12,491 bases of DNA from Cerioporus squamosus (Eukaryota > Basidiomycota > Agaricomycetes > Polyporales > Polyporaceae): assembly GCA_022592435.1 (NCBI GenBank), contig JABYQS010000827.1, positions 1-12,491 on the forward strand, in the 5' to 3' direction. The notes beneath the pieces were generated by a model, which worked only from the letters and a program-made list of their open reading frames with translations, was not told the DNA's origin and ran no database searches. The position numbers and the translations under genes were made by a program. This document shows, piece by piece, positions 1 to 8,933 of the stretch; the first letter of the stretch is position 1, and the number at the start of each line of letters is the position of its first letter.

Positions 1-1
1 T

Positions 2-779
2 CATTACTTCAGTGCGGAGCACACGGAGAAATTGGCCGAGCTCGCCTGCAAGTCGCTCTGCCATCTCGCCGTGGAGGACAGTGAAACCCGTCACATATAT
101 GGGCTCGCTTTCAGAACACTCGAGTGCATGTACGACGAGCAAGGAGCTCGTCACACGTATGAAACCCTGGCTCATGGTGCGTACTCAGGAAATGTGCTGA
201 TGCGCTGCAGCTGACTCCCGTATGTCATCTAGCTAGAGCGATGTATGAGGTGGAGATGGCCGCGTGGGATCCGTCTCTTGGTTTCCTTTCTTTCCGAGAT
301 GTAACGCAGGCGGGCTTCGTTCCTGCACTGCATCTGTGCAGCGATCTCTGGCCAGTCTAGGATTACTTCCTCACAGACCGATTCAATACTTGCATGGGGT
401 CAGCAGCAACTCCCTCGATTACATGAGTGGTTGCGTGGTCTGGAGTGGGCCGGGCTGCACAAGGGCTCTATTGCAATTCCTGGGGATGCGGCTGCGGTTC
501 TGACGTTCCCCCATATCGCCTCCCACTTCATGGTGCGGAACATTAGACCCCCTCATCGCTTTGTGCTCCATGCCGGGCGAAAGTGCGCTGGTATCGGGAG
601 AGCTTGTCTCTACTGTCGAGCGCACATGGTCCTCCGCACGACTGGCATATCCAAATTCTGTCGGTGGAGATGCGGCTTTTGTGTGGTGTTCAGGGCTGGA
701 CAAGATCGATGCCCGTTTAGCAGAGTTGAAAACCATCCATGGCCAGCCTCCTCGTCAGGTTTCTGCCCACGTACAGTAG
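2..779 (+). CDS. Unrecognised protein, 3' part only (5' end outside window)
   Basis: The function is not recognised. The reading frame enters from the left edge (first full codon at 2), so the N-terminus is missing. My best model has exons 2-176, 233-300 and 377-779. Intron 1 (56 bp) has a GTGCGT donor, a CTGAC branch site near 211 and a CTAG acceptor. Intron 2 (76 bp) runs from GTAACG to CACAG and skips an in-frame TAG at 358. The last exon changes frame once near 571-583. Skipping one base there, for example one G of the GGG at 574-576, leaves 402 nt, an exact multiple of three, ending in TAG at 777. The visible part is about 214 residues, soluble-looking and rich in Leu, Ala, Glu and Trp, with no membrane segment. 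Typical stretches are EKLAELACKSLCHLA, DSILAWGQQQLPRLHEWL and DKIDARLAELKTIHG. A 51-bp or 70-bp intron starting at the GTGCGG at 533 is a less convincing alternative to the frame break. Confidence 0.5.
571..583 (+). other. Probable single-base frame break in the first gene
   Basis: Coding-quality protein runs in one frame up to about HRFVLHAG and continues one frame over with ESALVSGELVSTVER. One surplus base in the GGGCGAAAG stretch explains the switch and restores a multiple of three for the last exon. The exact base is uncertain. Confidence 0.45.
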
Positions 780-1220
780 TCTATGATCAAGGTGTCGTTG
801 ATGAAGACATGATTCGGATAGTACAGTATATATGTTCATGACGAACGCACAAACAAATGCTCGACGATGTCCTCGAGGCCCGTCTTCAGCAGCCGCTCGA
901 ACGCCGGCAACCGTCGATCGCGTTACATGAAGCAACAAAAACCTACACGGGACCCAATGTCCAGCCGACTTGCGCCTCGAGAATGTCTCGATGAAGATCC
1001 TAGCCTGCTTGCCTTGGACTTGTTGCCTGACGCGCACGCCAAGCAGGACGGTGTCTGAGGATTGTGGTTAAGTACTCGTTCTTGGCCAAAACGGTCACGT
1101 CGGAGGAATATGTAAGCCGGATCCATGTGCCGATCCTCCCGCGCCACGCGCTCGAAGTTGTTCCGCTCTCCTCTCTGAGTGTCACACCAGCCAACTCCTT
1201 CATCCACCACCACGTTCACT
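780..1220. promoter_or_regulatory. Intergenic region and presumed SDHAF2 promoter
   Basis: These 441 bp separate two same-strand genes and should hold the terminator of the first and the promoter of SDHAF2. A TATA-like stretch (GTATATATG) lies near 826-834. The last 80 bases before the SDHAF2 start are rich in C and T (CTCTCCTCTCTGAG, then CCACCACCACG), a common arrangement upstream of fungal start codons. Short open frames occur on both strands, but none resembles a known protein or has convincing splice sites, so I call no gene here. Confidence 0.4.
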
Positions 1221-1785
1221 ATGCTCAGGCTTGCCTCCAGACAATGCGCCGCGTCTCTCCGCACTGCGCACGCAACCCGCGCATTCTCGACAAGCATGCT
1301 CCGCTTCGCTGATCCGTGGCTCCCTCCCGAACACGCCCGAGCACCTGGAGAAGACGACGTCGCCGCCCGAAGCACCTGCGCCGACACCGCTGCCGCGTCC
1401 GGGCGAGAGTGTGGAAAAGATGCGCGCGCGGCTCGTGTACCAGAGCAGGAAGCGGGGCACGCTGGAGAGCGACCTCCTGCTCAGCACATTTGCGAAGGAG
1501 CGGCTGGGGAGCATGTCGGATGACGAGCTGCGTGAGTTTAACAAGGTATGTTCAGGGCACTATAACTATCCTGCAATACAGGGCTTTCTGTGTGTTGTGG
1601 ACGGAGGTAACAGGACTGACACGCTGGGTAGTTGATGGACGAGCCGGACTGGGACATCTACTACTTGGGCCACCGGGAAGAAATCACCACAGGCACGGTG
1701 GGAGGGCTCAAGTGTGTTGGAGAAACTCAGAGAGCATGTCAAGAACGAGGGCAAGGTCGTGCGACGGATGCCTGACTTGTCATAG
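1221..1785 (+). CDS. SDH5: Succinate dehydrogenase assembly factor 2, mitochondrial (frame broken twice)
   Basis: This is the SDHAF2/Sdh5/Emi5 (SdhE, YgfY) family protein that promotes covalent FAD attachment to the SDH flavoprotein in the mitochondrial matrix. The ATG at 1221 opens an Arg/Ser/Ala-rich, acid-free N-terminus ([14 protein letters not shown]) typical of a mitochondrial presequence. The family core follows: [17 protein letters not shown] carries the RGxxE motif needed for flavinylation, then [19 protein letters not shown], and after the intron [12 protein letters not shown] and [20 protein letters not shown]. The intron is 1546-1631 (GTATGT donor, ACTGAC branch site at about 1615, GTAG acceptor). 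Exon 1 is 1221-1545 and exon 2 is 1632-1785. Each exon contains one surplus base (about 1320 and 1665), and without them the product is 158 residues, normal for the family. As written, translation from 1221 stops at 1521-1523. The family assignment is firm. Whether the breaks are real is open. Confidence 0.92.
1318..1322 (+). other. Single-base frame break 1 in SDHAF2
   Basis: The presequence frame ends in FADPW (up to 1319), and the conserved continuation [12 protein letters not shown] lies one frame over from 1321. Skipping C1320 joins them. No intron fits, because the two halves are separated by a single base. Confidence 0.8.
1664..1667 (+). other. Single-base frame break 2 in SDHAF2
   Basis: The conserved block DEPDWDIYY ends at 1664, and the next conserved residues, WATGKKS and [11 protein letters not shown], start at 1666 in the next frame. 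One surplus T in the TT at 1665-1666 explains it. Skipping that base leaves a clean frame to the TAG at 1783. Confidence 0.85.
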
Positions 1786-2284
1786 TGGACTGTAGGCCAA
1801 ATGGTATACCTTCCTCCAGGTCCTTCCCATAGTCTGCGCGCAAGAACATGTCATGCTGCGACGAAGGTATGTCCAATCTCCTTCGCGCGATCATCCATAT
1901 GCAGCAAGACCCAGTCTTTGCTTCAGCCCGCCCAACGCGAGTTTTCCCAGGATTGCGTTGCATGACTTCCTCACCCTCCTTGACCGTCGACGGCCAGCCC
2001 TGCAAGGTATCTATAGGACAGTAAATGATCAGGGAAAAGACAATTTGCGTCTGGCTGTGACTTTGAGCTCGTGGACAAGGTCGAGGATTGCCCCGCTGAG
2101 TAATCGCGCCGTGCCTATAACGTCGTTTCCTGCCTCGCGATCGCACAAATGGTAGAATAAAGATAGGCCTATGATGGAGAGAGAGAGAGTAGCGAATTCG
2201 CACATAGATACAGCGGATATTGTTCCCGACGCCACACGAACCTGCACGAACCATGGCATGCAAAAAGACAACAGAACACGAACA
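1786..2284. other. Gap between convergent SDHAF2 and SEC62; no supported gene
   Basis: This 499-bp stretch lies between the stop codons of two genes that face each other, so it should carry both 3' UTRs and polyadenylation signals. It contains a GA run (2177-2189) and an AATAAA sequence on the + strand near 2156-2161, which could serve as a poly(A) signal for a + strand transcript. Open frames exist on both strands, notably 2263-1739 on the minus strand. They have no recognisable domain, and I do not call them genes. Confidence 0.45.
2177..2189. repeat. (GA)n microsatellite
   Basis: A run of about six and a half GA units lies in the intergenic DNA between SDHAF2 and SEC62. It is a simple repeat with no evident function. 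Confidence 0.9.
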
Positions 2285-3242
2285 TCAATCCTCGTCAGGC
2301 ACCTCTTCCACACGTGCTTGTCTGCTAGAAGGGCGAGAGTCGCCGGAGTCTGCTAGCTCCTCGATGCGCGGCGAGGGGCTGGCTGACGTCTCCCCGCTCG
2401 CGACGCCCTTGCCCTTCTCTGCCTTCTCTGCCCGCCTCTTCTTCGTCTTCTTCTTCGGCAGATCCCACTCCCATAGCGGAATGAACGATTCGATCTGTGC
2501 GCATTCAAAGTTCAATGTCACATACTACACGAACGCGTGCGCGCAAGATAATCACGAAGGACGGAGTACTCACAAATCCTACGTCTGCGAACAGCTTAGG
2601 GAATATCCAGATGCCCGGACTTGCGACGATGACGGTGATGATGTAGAATATGAGTCGCACGATGGCAAGTGCGAAGAAGAGACCGATGAGACCCAGGACG
2701 CCGATCGAGAGGTACCACACGCCGAGGCGCATGATGGGCGGCCAGAGGGGGAACATGACGCCGGCGAGCAGGACGGCGACCATGGCGAGGCCGCCGAGAT
2801 ACGTCGTCCACTGCGAGCCCTCGTAGAACCACGCGTAATAGTCGGTGGGGACGAACGTCTGCATCTGTGTAATCTGGAGCGTCTTCGGGGAGGAGGATGA
2901 CGAGCCGGAGGGCGCGCCGCGCTCGACGCGGAGGAAGAACGCGAAGGGGATGATCGAGAGGAGGAGGGTCTGGGCTTCTTCCTCGCTTGTGACCTTGGGT
3001 ACATTCTTGAGTTTTGCGTACGCGGGGGACGTGAGGGCCTTGACCGCGCCTTTGCCTGTACGTGTCGGAGCGCGCTCAGGCCTCCGGGGCAGATATAGAT
3101 GACGGTATGGAGACGCACCTTTGAAGTAGTCTATACGCTTGCCGTTGAGTACGCCAACGCGGACCTTCATGCCCGCCGCGCTGCTACGCAGGAAGTTAAC
3201 AACATTCCGGATGTCCTGCGGCGCCTTGGACTGTTGTTCCAT
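2285..3242 (-). CDS. SEC62: Sec62, ER protein translocation subunit
   Basis: Sec62 is a membrane subunit of the Sec62/Sec63 translocon that drives post-translational import of secretory proteins into the ER. On the minus strand the exons are 3242-3119, 3055-2574 and 2494-2285. The introns are 63 bp (GTGCGT to ACAG) and 79 bp (GTGAGT to ACAG). The spliced CDS is 816 nt, giving 271 residues with no frame break. The cytosolic N-terminus carries NVVNFLRSSAAGMKVRVG and RIDYFKGKGAVKAL (about 13-48), characteristic of Sec62. FVPTDYYAWFYEGSQW (108-123) precedes a first membrane segment at about 125-147 and a second long hydrophobic stretch at about 153-187. After it come PGIWIFPKLFADVGF and FIPLWEWDLPKKKTKKRR, the usual fungal tail motif, then a charged, Ser-rich disordered end. 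The ATG at 3242 matches the expected N-terminus. The gene is divergent from mL59, 351 bp away. Confidence 0.96.
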
Positions 3243-3593
3243 GGCAAGTAACCTGCGTGTCGATCCGCTGGTCGATCAGTGATCTTTTCGTCCCCCGCAG
3301 CGTGCAAAGAAGGAGAGAAAGAAACCCACTAAACAAGGACGTAACGTAGGGGGAGACCAGTCCGAGGCAGCGAAGACAGAGAACGGGAGAGAGAACAGTG
3401 CGCACGTTGAGCTGGCACGCTCGTCAGTGAGGCTGACTGCTGGCTGTATTCCCATATCTGGAAATATGGCTTATGTCAGCAAAGCTCTCTCGGGACGCTC
3501 AGCCTGAGCTGGACGCTGTCTTGTCCACCGTCTCCTCCTTCCTCGCGTTCGAGCCTGTCGTACCCCCTTGACTCGCGCCCTACGTCGCCTAAC
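3243..3593. promoter_or_regulatory. Divergent promoter region between SEC62 and mL59
   Basis: These 351 bp separate the start codons of two genes transcribed away from each other, so they must contain both promoters. The SEC62 side is purine-rich on the + strand near 3306-3330 (GAAGGAGAGAAAG), which is a pyrimidine tract in the SEC62 direction. The mL59 side has CTCTCTCGGG and CCGTCTCCTCCTTCCTCG near 3484-3545. Such tracts are common near fungal transcription starts. I see no clear TATA box. Confidence 0.6.
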
Positions 3594-4446
3594 ATGTCTG
3601 CTGCCCTACAGGCAGTAAAGCAGTTCCGCATACGCGAACTTGCGCCAGTGCTCAAGGCCGAACCGACGCTTGCGACTGCACGGCCGAAAATCCTGAACCC
3701 CTTCCTCCCGCACAAGAACCCGGAGTCTGGACGATGGGCACCAGCGAAGTACTCGCTGCGGAGGCAAGCTGACCTGGTTAAGCAGGCGCGTGCCAGCGGC
3801 ATGCTGCACCTCCTTCCTCCGGGTCCGAAGCTCTCGCCGAAGGAACTCGCAGCGGCATCTGCATCTGCACCCGTTACCACCTCAGCACCTACGACGGACG
3901 CGGTGGAACCTGTGGCGGAGTCATCGAAGTCATGGTGGCTCGGTGAGGTAGAGTGGGAGGGCGAGTTCAAGGAGAAGGAGGTTAAGGGCGCCGACGTGGG
4001 CAACCGCCTGTACGCAGGCAGGAAGCGGATGTTCAAGGGGCACAAGTGGGAGCGCACGCTCGAGAAGCGCACCTGGGAGCGCAAGATGCTCATGAAGGAC
4101 ATGGAGTCCCGCATCGAGCGATTCCGTACGGTGAGTGCTCGTTTCCAGCTTCCTCCAACTGTGACAAGCGGCTACTGTCCGTCTGTCGTCGCCATCGCTC
4201 CTTGTCCTTCTTTTCATTTCTGCCACGGGCATACTCTCATTGCGCCGTTGCTCGTGCATCACGCATGCCGAAGAGCTCAGTCGATTCATCTCTGTTCTGC
4301 CCGGGAGCGATCGCGTCTCGTCCGCAGGATGACGATATATACGTGCATGCTGACGCGAACATCTTTGTCCACAGACGTACCGGCGCAAGACGCCAAGCCC
4401 CGTCAGCCCTGCACGGCCGGTTTCATACTCCAAGCTTCCATTCTAA
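3594..4446 (+). CDS. MRPL25: Mitochondrial large ribosomal subunit protein mL59 (MRPL25 family)
   Basis: mL59 (yeast Mrpl25) is a fungal-specific protein of the mitochondrial large ribosomal subunit. Exon 1 is 3594-4130 and exon 2 is 4375-4446. Together they are 609 nt, giving 202 residues with an intact frame. The family pattern is clear: an N-terminus AVKQFRIRELAPVLKAEP, then NPFLPHKNPESGRWAPAKYS and LRRQADLVKQAR (about 35-66), LHLLPPGPK, an Ala/Ser/Thr-rich linker (85-112), and WWLGEVEWEGE followed by the basic core GNRLYAGRKRMFKGHKWER (136-154). Exon 2 supplies a basic tail ending KLPF, as is usual for basidiomycete homologues. The 244-bp intron is long for this window; it has a GTGAGT donor, a GCTGAC branch site near 4349 and a CCACAG acceptor. 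The ATG at 3594 has A at -3 (AACATG), a good context. Unlike SDHAF2 it needs no frame correction. Confidence 0.93.
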
Positions 4447-4550
4447 TGCATATTCTACTGGCGCATGGCCGGCGCTCTGGGCCTAATACTTCCCCCTCCA
4501 CCTCACATTCATGCACCCTGCGTTTCCCGGATCCTCGCCAAGCCTAAAGC

Positions 4551-5420
4551 TTACGCCGCGCCCGTGGATAGAAGGTAAGTGCCGCTACCGTGAATGGGTT
4601 GGGATCGTACTTCGCCGTGCGGTCCGTTGACTGCGAGGACACGGGCACTGAGAAGTCGGAGCTCCCGCGAACCATGCAAGCTCCAGGGCATCCTGGACGG
4701 TGACTCGTCACTCGTCATCCCGCACGTCTCAAGCCATGCATCTACCCTCGATGTCGCTATAGGGGGTGTCGTGCGTCCTGTAGTGGCTCGTGTGCACCAC
4801 GAGCCCGATACGATGTGCTTCTGGTCGCTGTTCGCATGCTTGGCGCTGCGAAGGAGTAATCTCGCTTTCCTTCTCCGCGTCGACCATGCCATGTCTGATA
4901 CGTCCATTGGCACCAAGCATGCTAGCGTTTGGTGTCGGGACTCGGGGCTCGGGGTACATGTTGCGTGCGGCGCCGCCGCGTTCCCTGCCAGATCACGCAT
5001 GCACGGAAGAGTTGGTGGGCGTCCCGCCGGCACGCACAAGAGCAGACAAGTAGATTGCCGTCCTCCGTCCGCGTTCTCTCTCGTGTCTTGGAGCTCGTAG
5101 CGACACCTTCGAGTTCGAGGAGAGCCCGAGAGCAAGGAGACTTCGACCATTGTCGGAGTGCAGCTCCCCTTTACATGATGATGCTGGGACTCGGAAGCTG
5201 GGGAGCGAGATGTCCGATGCAGGCAGAAGCTGGAGGCTCCGAATTTCGAAGCAAGGAGTGCTGCACAACGTAGCTCCGCTGCTGGCTTGGCCACCCTATG
5301 CCGCAGTGTCGCTGCTCGATACGGCGTTCTGATGACTGAATGCGGGGGCCAAAGGAGTCGATGTGTTGCTCGATGCAGCTGCCATTCATCGGCGGGAAGG
5401 CTCGGGAAGCGCATAGACAC
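4551..5420 (-). CDS. Long minus-strand open frame, coding status doubtful
   Basis: This is a 289-codon frame without stops, beginning at an ATG-containing segment (MSMRFPSLPADEW) and ending at a TAA just left of the mL59 3' region. The same frame continues upstream past one TAA (5469-5471) as far as 5858. The product would be rich in Ser, Arg, Thr, Ala and His, with no domain or membrane segment I recognise. In part of the range (4959-4729) another minus frame reads at least as well. The length is notable even for GC-rich DNA, but composition and lack of homology argue for caution. It could be a disordered protein, a gene fragment with indels or chance. Confidence 0.2.
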   Translation of the reverse strand: MSMRFPSLPADEWQLHRATHRLLWPPHSVIRTPYRAATLRHRVAKPAAELRCAALLASKFGASSFCLHRTSRSPASESQHHHVKGSCTPTMVEVSLLSGSPRTRRCRYELQDTRENADGGRQSTCLLLCVPAGRPPTLPCMRDLAGNAAAPHATCTPSPESRHQTLACLVPMDVSDMAWSTRRRKARLLLRSAKHANSDQKHIVSGSWCTRATTGRTTPPIATSRVDAWLETCGMTSDESPSRMPWSLHGSRELRLLSARVLAVNGPHGEVRSQPIHGSGTYLLSTGAA

Positions 5421-8400
5421 TGCCCGATATGTGTCTGTCAGTCTGTCATAGTCGACGTCGATGTCGGATTATGGGGACTCCGACGAGGTACGCTTGGCGA
5501 GGGTCTCGTGCTTGACCGGTGTCCTGGACGCTCCCTGCTTCGCTACCGCGCTGCGTGCAGGGGTGACAATGACGATGGTCGAACGTCGAACGGGGTGCCC
5601 AGACATTCGCAACATGGATCTGCGGGCCAAGCAAGACTCGTCGTGTTGGCGGCTGGCAGTCGTCAGGAGTGTCCGGCAGGGTGCCGACGATATGGTCCAG
5701 GATTGAGTGGACTGCCGCTGGGAGCTTCGCAGACTCGCAGACGCGCTCCATCTCCCTGGGGTGCATCTCAGGCCGTCGTTGTACGCGTCTGGTGGATCAT
5801 GCATCATGTACATGCACAAGCGCTGCGAGGGTCTCTCCCTCCGCGAGGCTCTCCGCACCGGGACGCAGGACTTCGAGAGTCTCTCCGCGCCGGCTTGTCG
5901 CTGCGGAGGACGGCCGGCATCGATTCCATGCGCGAGTTCTGGCTATGTATGTTTCTCCGTTCGGACGCTGGCCTGTGACGTGCCCGCCTCCCGGCGCGCC
6001 CGCTTCGGAGACCAGCAGGCTGGCGGGATCCCTGCCCCGGTGGCCCGTACAGTACGAGGAGGAACGGCCCGCCCAAGAGACTCGGCGGCTCCAGAGCGCG
6101 GACACAGACTCGAATTGAGGCGTTCTATCGCAAGCCTTCGCATGCACACGAGGCACCGGCACTGCACAGCTAGAGTTCTGCTATTCTTGGCCCGTGTGCT
6201 GCGACCGAGTGCTGGCTATGGCTATGGATGGCGCGGCTATATGTGAGTGCTCCTGGGAGCGTGCCATTGCCAGCGACGGTTGTCGAGAATAGATCGCATG
6301 CACGAGGACGAGGATCAGGCTCAGCCGGAGGATCTCAATCATATGGGCCGCGCGAGAGGCGATAAAAATAAGAGTGAGTGTGCGTGTGTGCACATGCGAA
6401 GCTCAAGCGTGAAGCTATTTGAGATTGACAATTGAGTCCTTGAACTGAACGGACTGAATGGACTGGACGGGAACACGCTGCGGGAGCGCGGGCCCGCGAG
6501 CCAAACCTTGAGCCTGAGCTTGGAGCAGATGACTTCGTTCTGTGCAACGTGTGTGGTAGCCTTCGCGGGTACGCGGTGAGTGAGTTTGTACAATAATCCT
6601 GCGGAGTTCGGGCGGGGTTTTGTCTGCCGGCATTTACGCCATGTATATACGAGCGGTCTGAGGGACTCCCAGCGTTGTATCGTGCTCGCTCTAACAGGGC
6701 TCGTAACCAAGATCTTCCGCTGCTGATCGACCTTGCTGGTCCGGAGAGAGATGTGTGAGGGGGTTCCGGAACGACGCCAGAACGAGATTGCACGTGCATG
6801 TACTATGTACTCATAGTGCGGACGGTATACAAGGACGACAACCTGTTGTATACAATTCATGTTCTGAAGCAAGGAGCAACTCCATGGAGATGCGGAGTGG
6901 GGGAAGTGCATACATACAGTCGGTGGAAGAGCCGTTTGATGTAACCATCGCCGCAAGTACGCGGGGATATGAATGTGCGACCATTGCGCCGTTCGTCTTG
7001 AGTCGCCGTCGCCTGCGTACCCGCCTCTTGCGTCTGATTGTTATTTCTGACGGACATCCAAGTACACGCCGTACCAGGTACACCCGGTGAATAGCACTCT
7101 CAAGAGTCAAGACTCGTGTCGTGTCAAACCGATCGTGGGCCTGGGATCAGCTACGACCCGCCGCAATTGCATACATGCATTGCCAATATGTGTCAACCTC
7201 CCCAAACTGCGACCGGTAGCGAGCGGATTGGCGGCGTGCGTGTACGCTGCGTGCAGTGCCGGTCTGCAAGAATCCCGGTCTCCAAGGCACACTTCAAGGG
7301 GATGAGCAACGCCCCATTGCCAAATGCCGGGAGAAGCGTCGGGCGCGGGTCGCTGTGTATGAGAGATCTTCCCTGGGGCCCTGGAAGCCCGAGGGAGATG
7401 TACGTTGTATTGCGCCGACAGTCGATATCTGCGAATCGTGGGGTAGGCCGATGGGCTCTTCTTTCGCTACCAGGTCGATGAGATGGAGGTCCAGCACGTC
7501 GGAAGCGCAGTGGGGGCAGCGGGATGACCGGACGTCGACGCTGGCCGTGAGTACTGCACCGGTCGTCCTCTTGGTCCTAGACGTAATTCAGGCCTGCGGA
7601 GCTCGGGTCTTTGGGGGTGACCCGCGTCGCTGCCTGCGGCATTTGCTTTTCTTCTTGTAGTTGCTCCTGGGCTGATGTCGCTCGTACCCCGCCGAGTCTG
7701 GGATCTCAGGAGGAAGGCCAGCTCGGGATGCCGTCCGTCCAGAGATGCGGGATGATAAAGCTCGCAAGCGATGCAAGCATGCGTGGTCTGGTCGCGGGCG
7801 CGGGTACTACCATCCCTGTGCTGTGAACTCATACACACACGGGTTGACCTTTGTGTTCTTGCCGGAGGCGAGGGCGAGTCCGCGGAGTGGACCACGGCCC
7901 AGTGACCCTAGGCCTGCCGTGGGCTTGGGATGTGCATACCCATAGCATTGGGAGGCAGACACGTTTGAGCTCCTGCATGGAGGTGCTCGTGCGACGAAGG
8001 AAGAGCGAGAAATGGACGCCAGAGTGGATTCTGCCTCGGCGCATCTGAGAAGACGCAGGGACCGTCTGTATACCAGCCTGACGAGGAAGCCTCTGGATGG
8101 TAGCATCCCGCGTCGCTGGAAAGATCGCAGCGCCGACCGGCCACCCGGGTCGTGTCGCGTATGCGGATACGAAAGTAGACAGGACGCGAGATAGCAGTTT
8201 CGCGTTGAGATGTGGGCAGTCCAGTGCGACGCCGTGCGACATGCGCAGACTAGATATCCAGAGTGTCCGTGCACGAAGAGCGCATTACGACCGGTACGCC
8301 GGAGGCTGACGATCAGAGTCCGTCAGGAGATGGTCGATTAGCCGGCGAGGCGTTCCTGCAGGGTCGCACTGCGTGAGGACGTGGTGAGGGTTTATCAAAC

Positions 8401-8612
8401 ATACCGGCGTGCGTCGGGATTCGGGATCCCGCGCGAATATGTAGGCCATGTCGTGCGTGCGATGCCCGAAGGGGTTAGAATGTGGTTGCGGTTGGTAGGC
8501 GTTGTTTGTGGGAGAGCTGGTTACTGTGGTGAGTTCCCGTGGGATGCCGGATGGTGCTATGTGTGCATAGATGGGATTGAATTGTGCTGGCGTGCGAAGG
8601 CGAGGACGAGGA

Positions 8613-8933
8613 TCAAGGCATTAATGTGGAGGCTGTATGTGGTCTGGGAGCTCTGGGCGTGGGTGAGCTGGCTGATGGGTGCGGCTGTCGTATCGCACAG
8701 ATGGTATACTTATGTTCATATGCACCGCAGATAGACGTCGAGGAGTAATCAATATCAATGAGCTCATCCGTGGTCGACGTGTGGTTCCTTTGAGCCTCTG
8801 CAATCTGCCTGCGGGCGACGGCGAGCGGAGAGGGTCCGGCGGGCGCTCCGGAGAGGGCACCGGCGGGCGGAGGGGGAGATTGGGATCGGATCTGGGCATC
8901 AGCGAGTTGGTTCGCCGAGCCTCGAGACGCCAA
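8613..8933 (-). CDS. Possible exon of an unidentified minus-strand gene
   Basis: The first two-thirds of this minus frame read like a disordered cytosolic protein: a Pro/Ala/Gly-rich run, then LAVARRQIAEAQRN and TTDELIDIDYSS. LIDID matches the clathrin-box pattern (L-hydrophobic-x-hydrophobic-acidic), which is short enough to arise by chance. After about 8740 the frame looks non-coding and might be an intron, but no clean donor is visible. No start or stop can be fixed. I list it only as a lead. Confidence 0.15.
   Translation of the reverse strand: MASRGSANQLADAQIRSQSPPPPAGALSGAPAGPSPLAVARRQIAEAQRNHTSTTDELIDIDYSSTSICGAYEHKYTICAIRQPHPSASSPTPRAPRPHTASTLMP

Noticed and set aside
1316..1354. A 38-bp intron in SDHAF2 to explain the first frame change
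   Set aside because: It would remove residues that I expect to be conserved in the family (NTPEHLEK), the donor is weak and the length is below that of any other intron here.
4594..5100. Plus-strand open frame of 168 codons
   Set aside because: It lies antisense to the longer minus frame, has biased composition and no recognisable motif; it is best explained as a GC-rich mirror frame.
5340..5978. Plus-strand open frame of 212 codons
   Set aside because: It is Gly/Arg/Ser-rich with no domain or splice signals, and a minus frame over the same bases looks at least as good.
6339..6956. Minus-strand open frame of 205 codons
   Set aside because: It ends in a low-complexity stretch read from a GT-rich repeat, shows no domain, and other minus frames over the same bases look equally protein-like.
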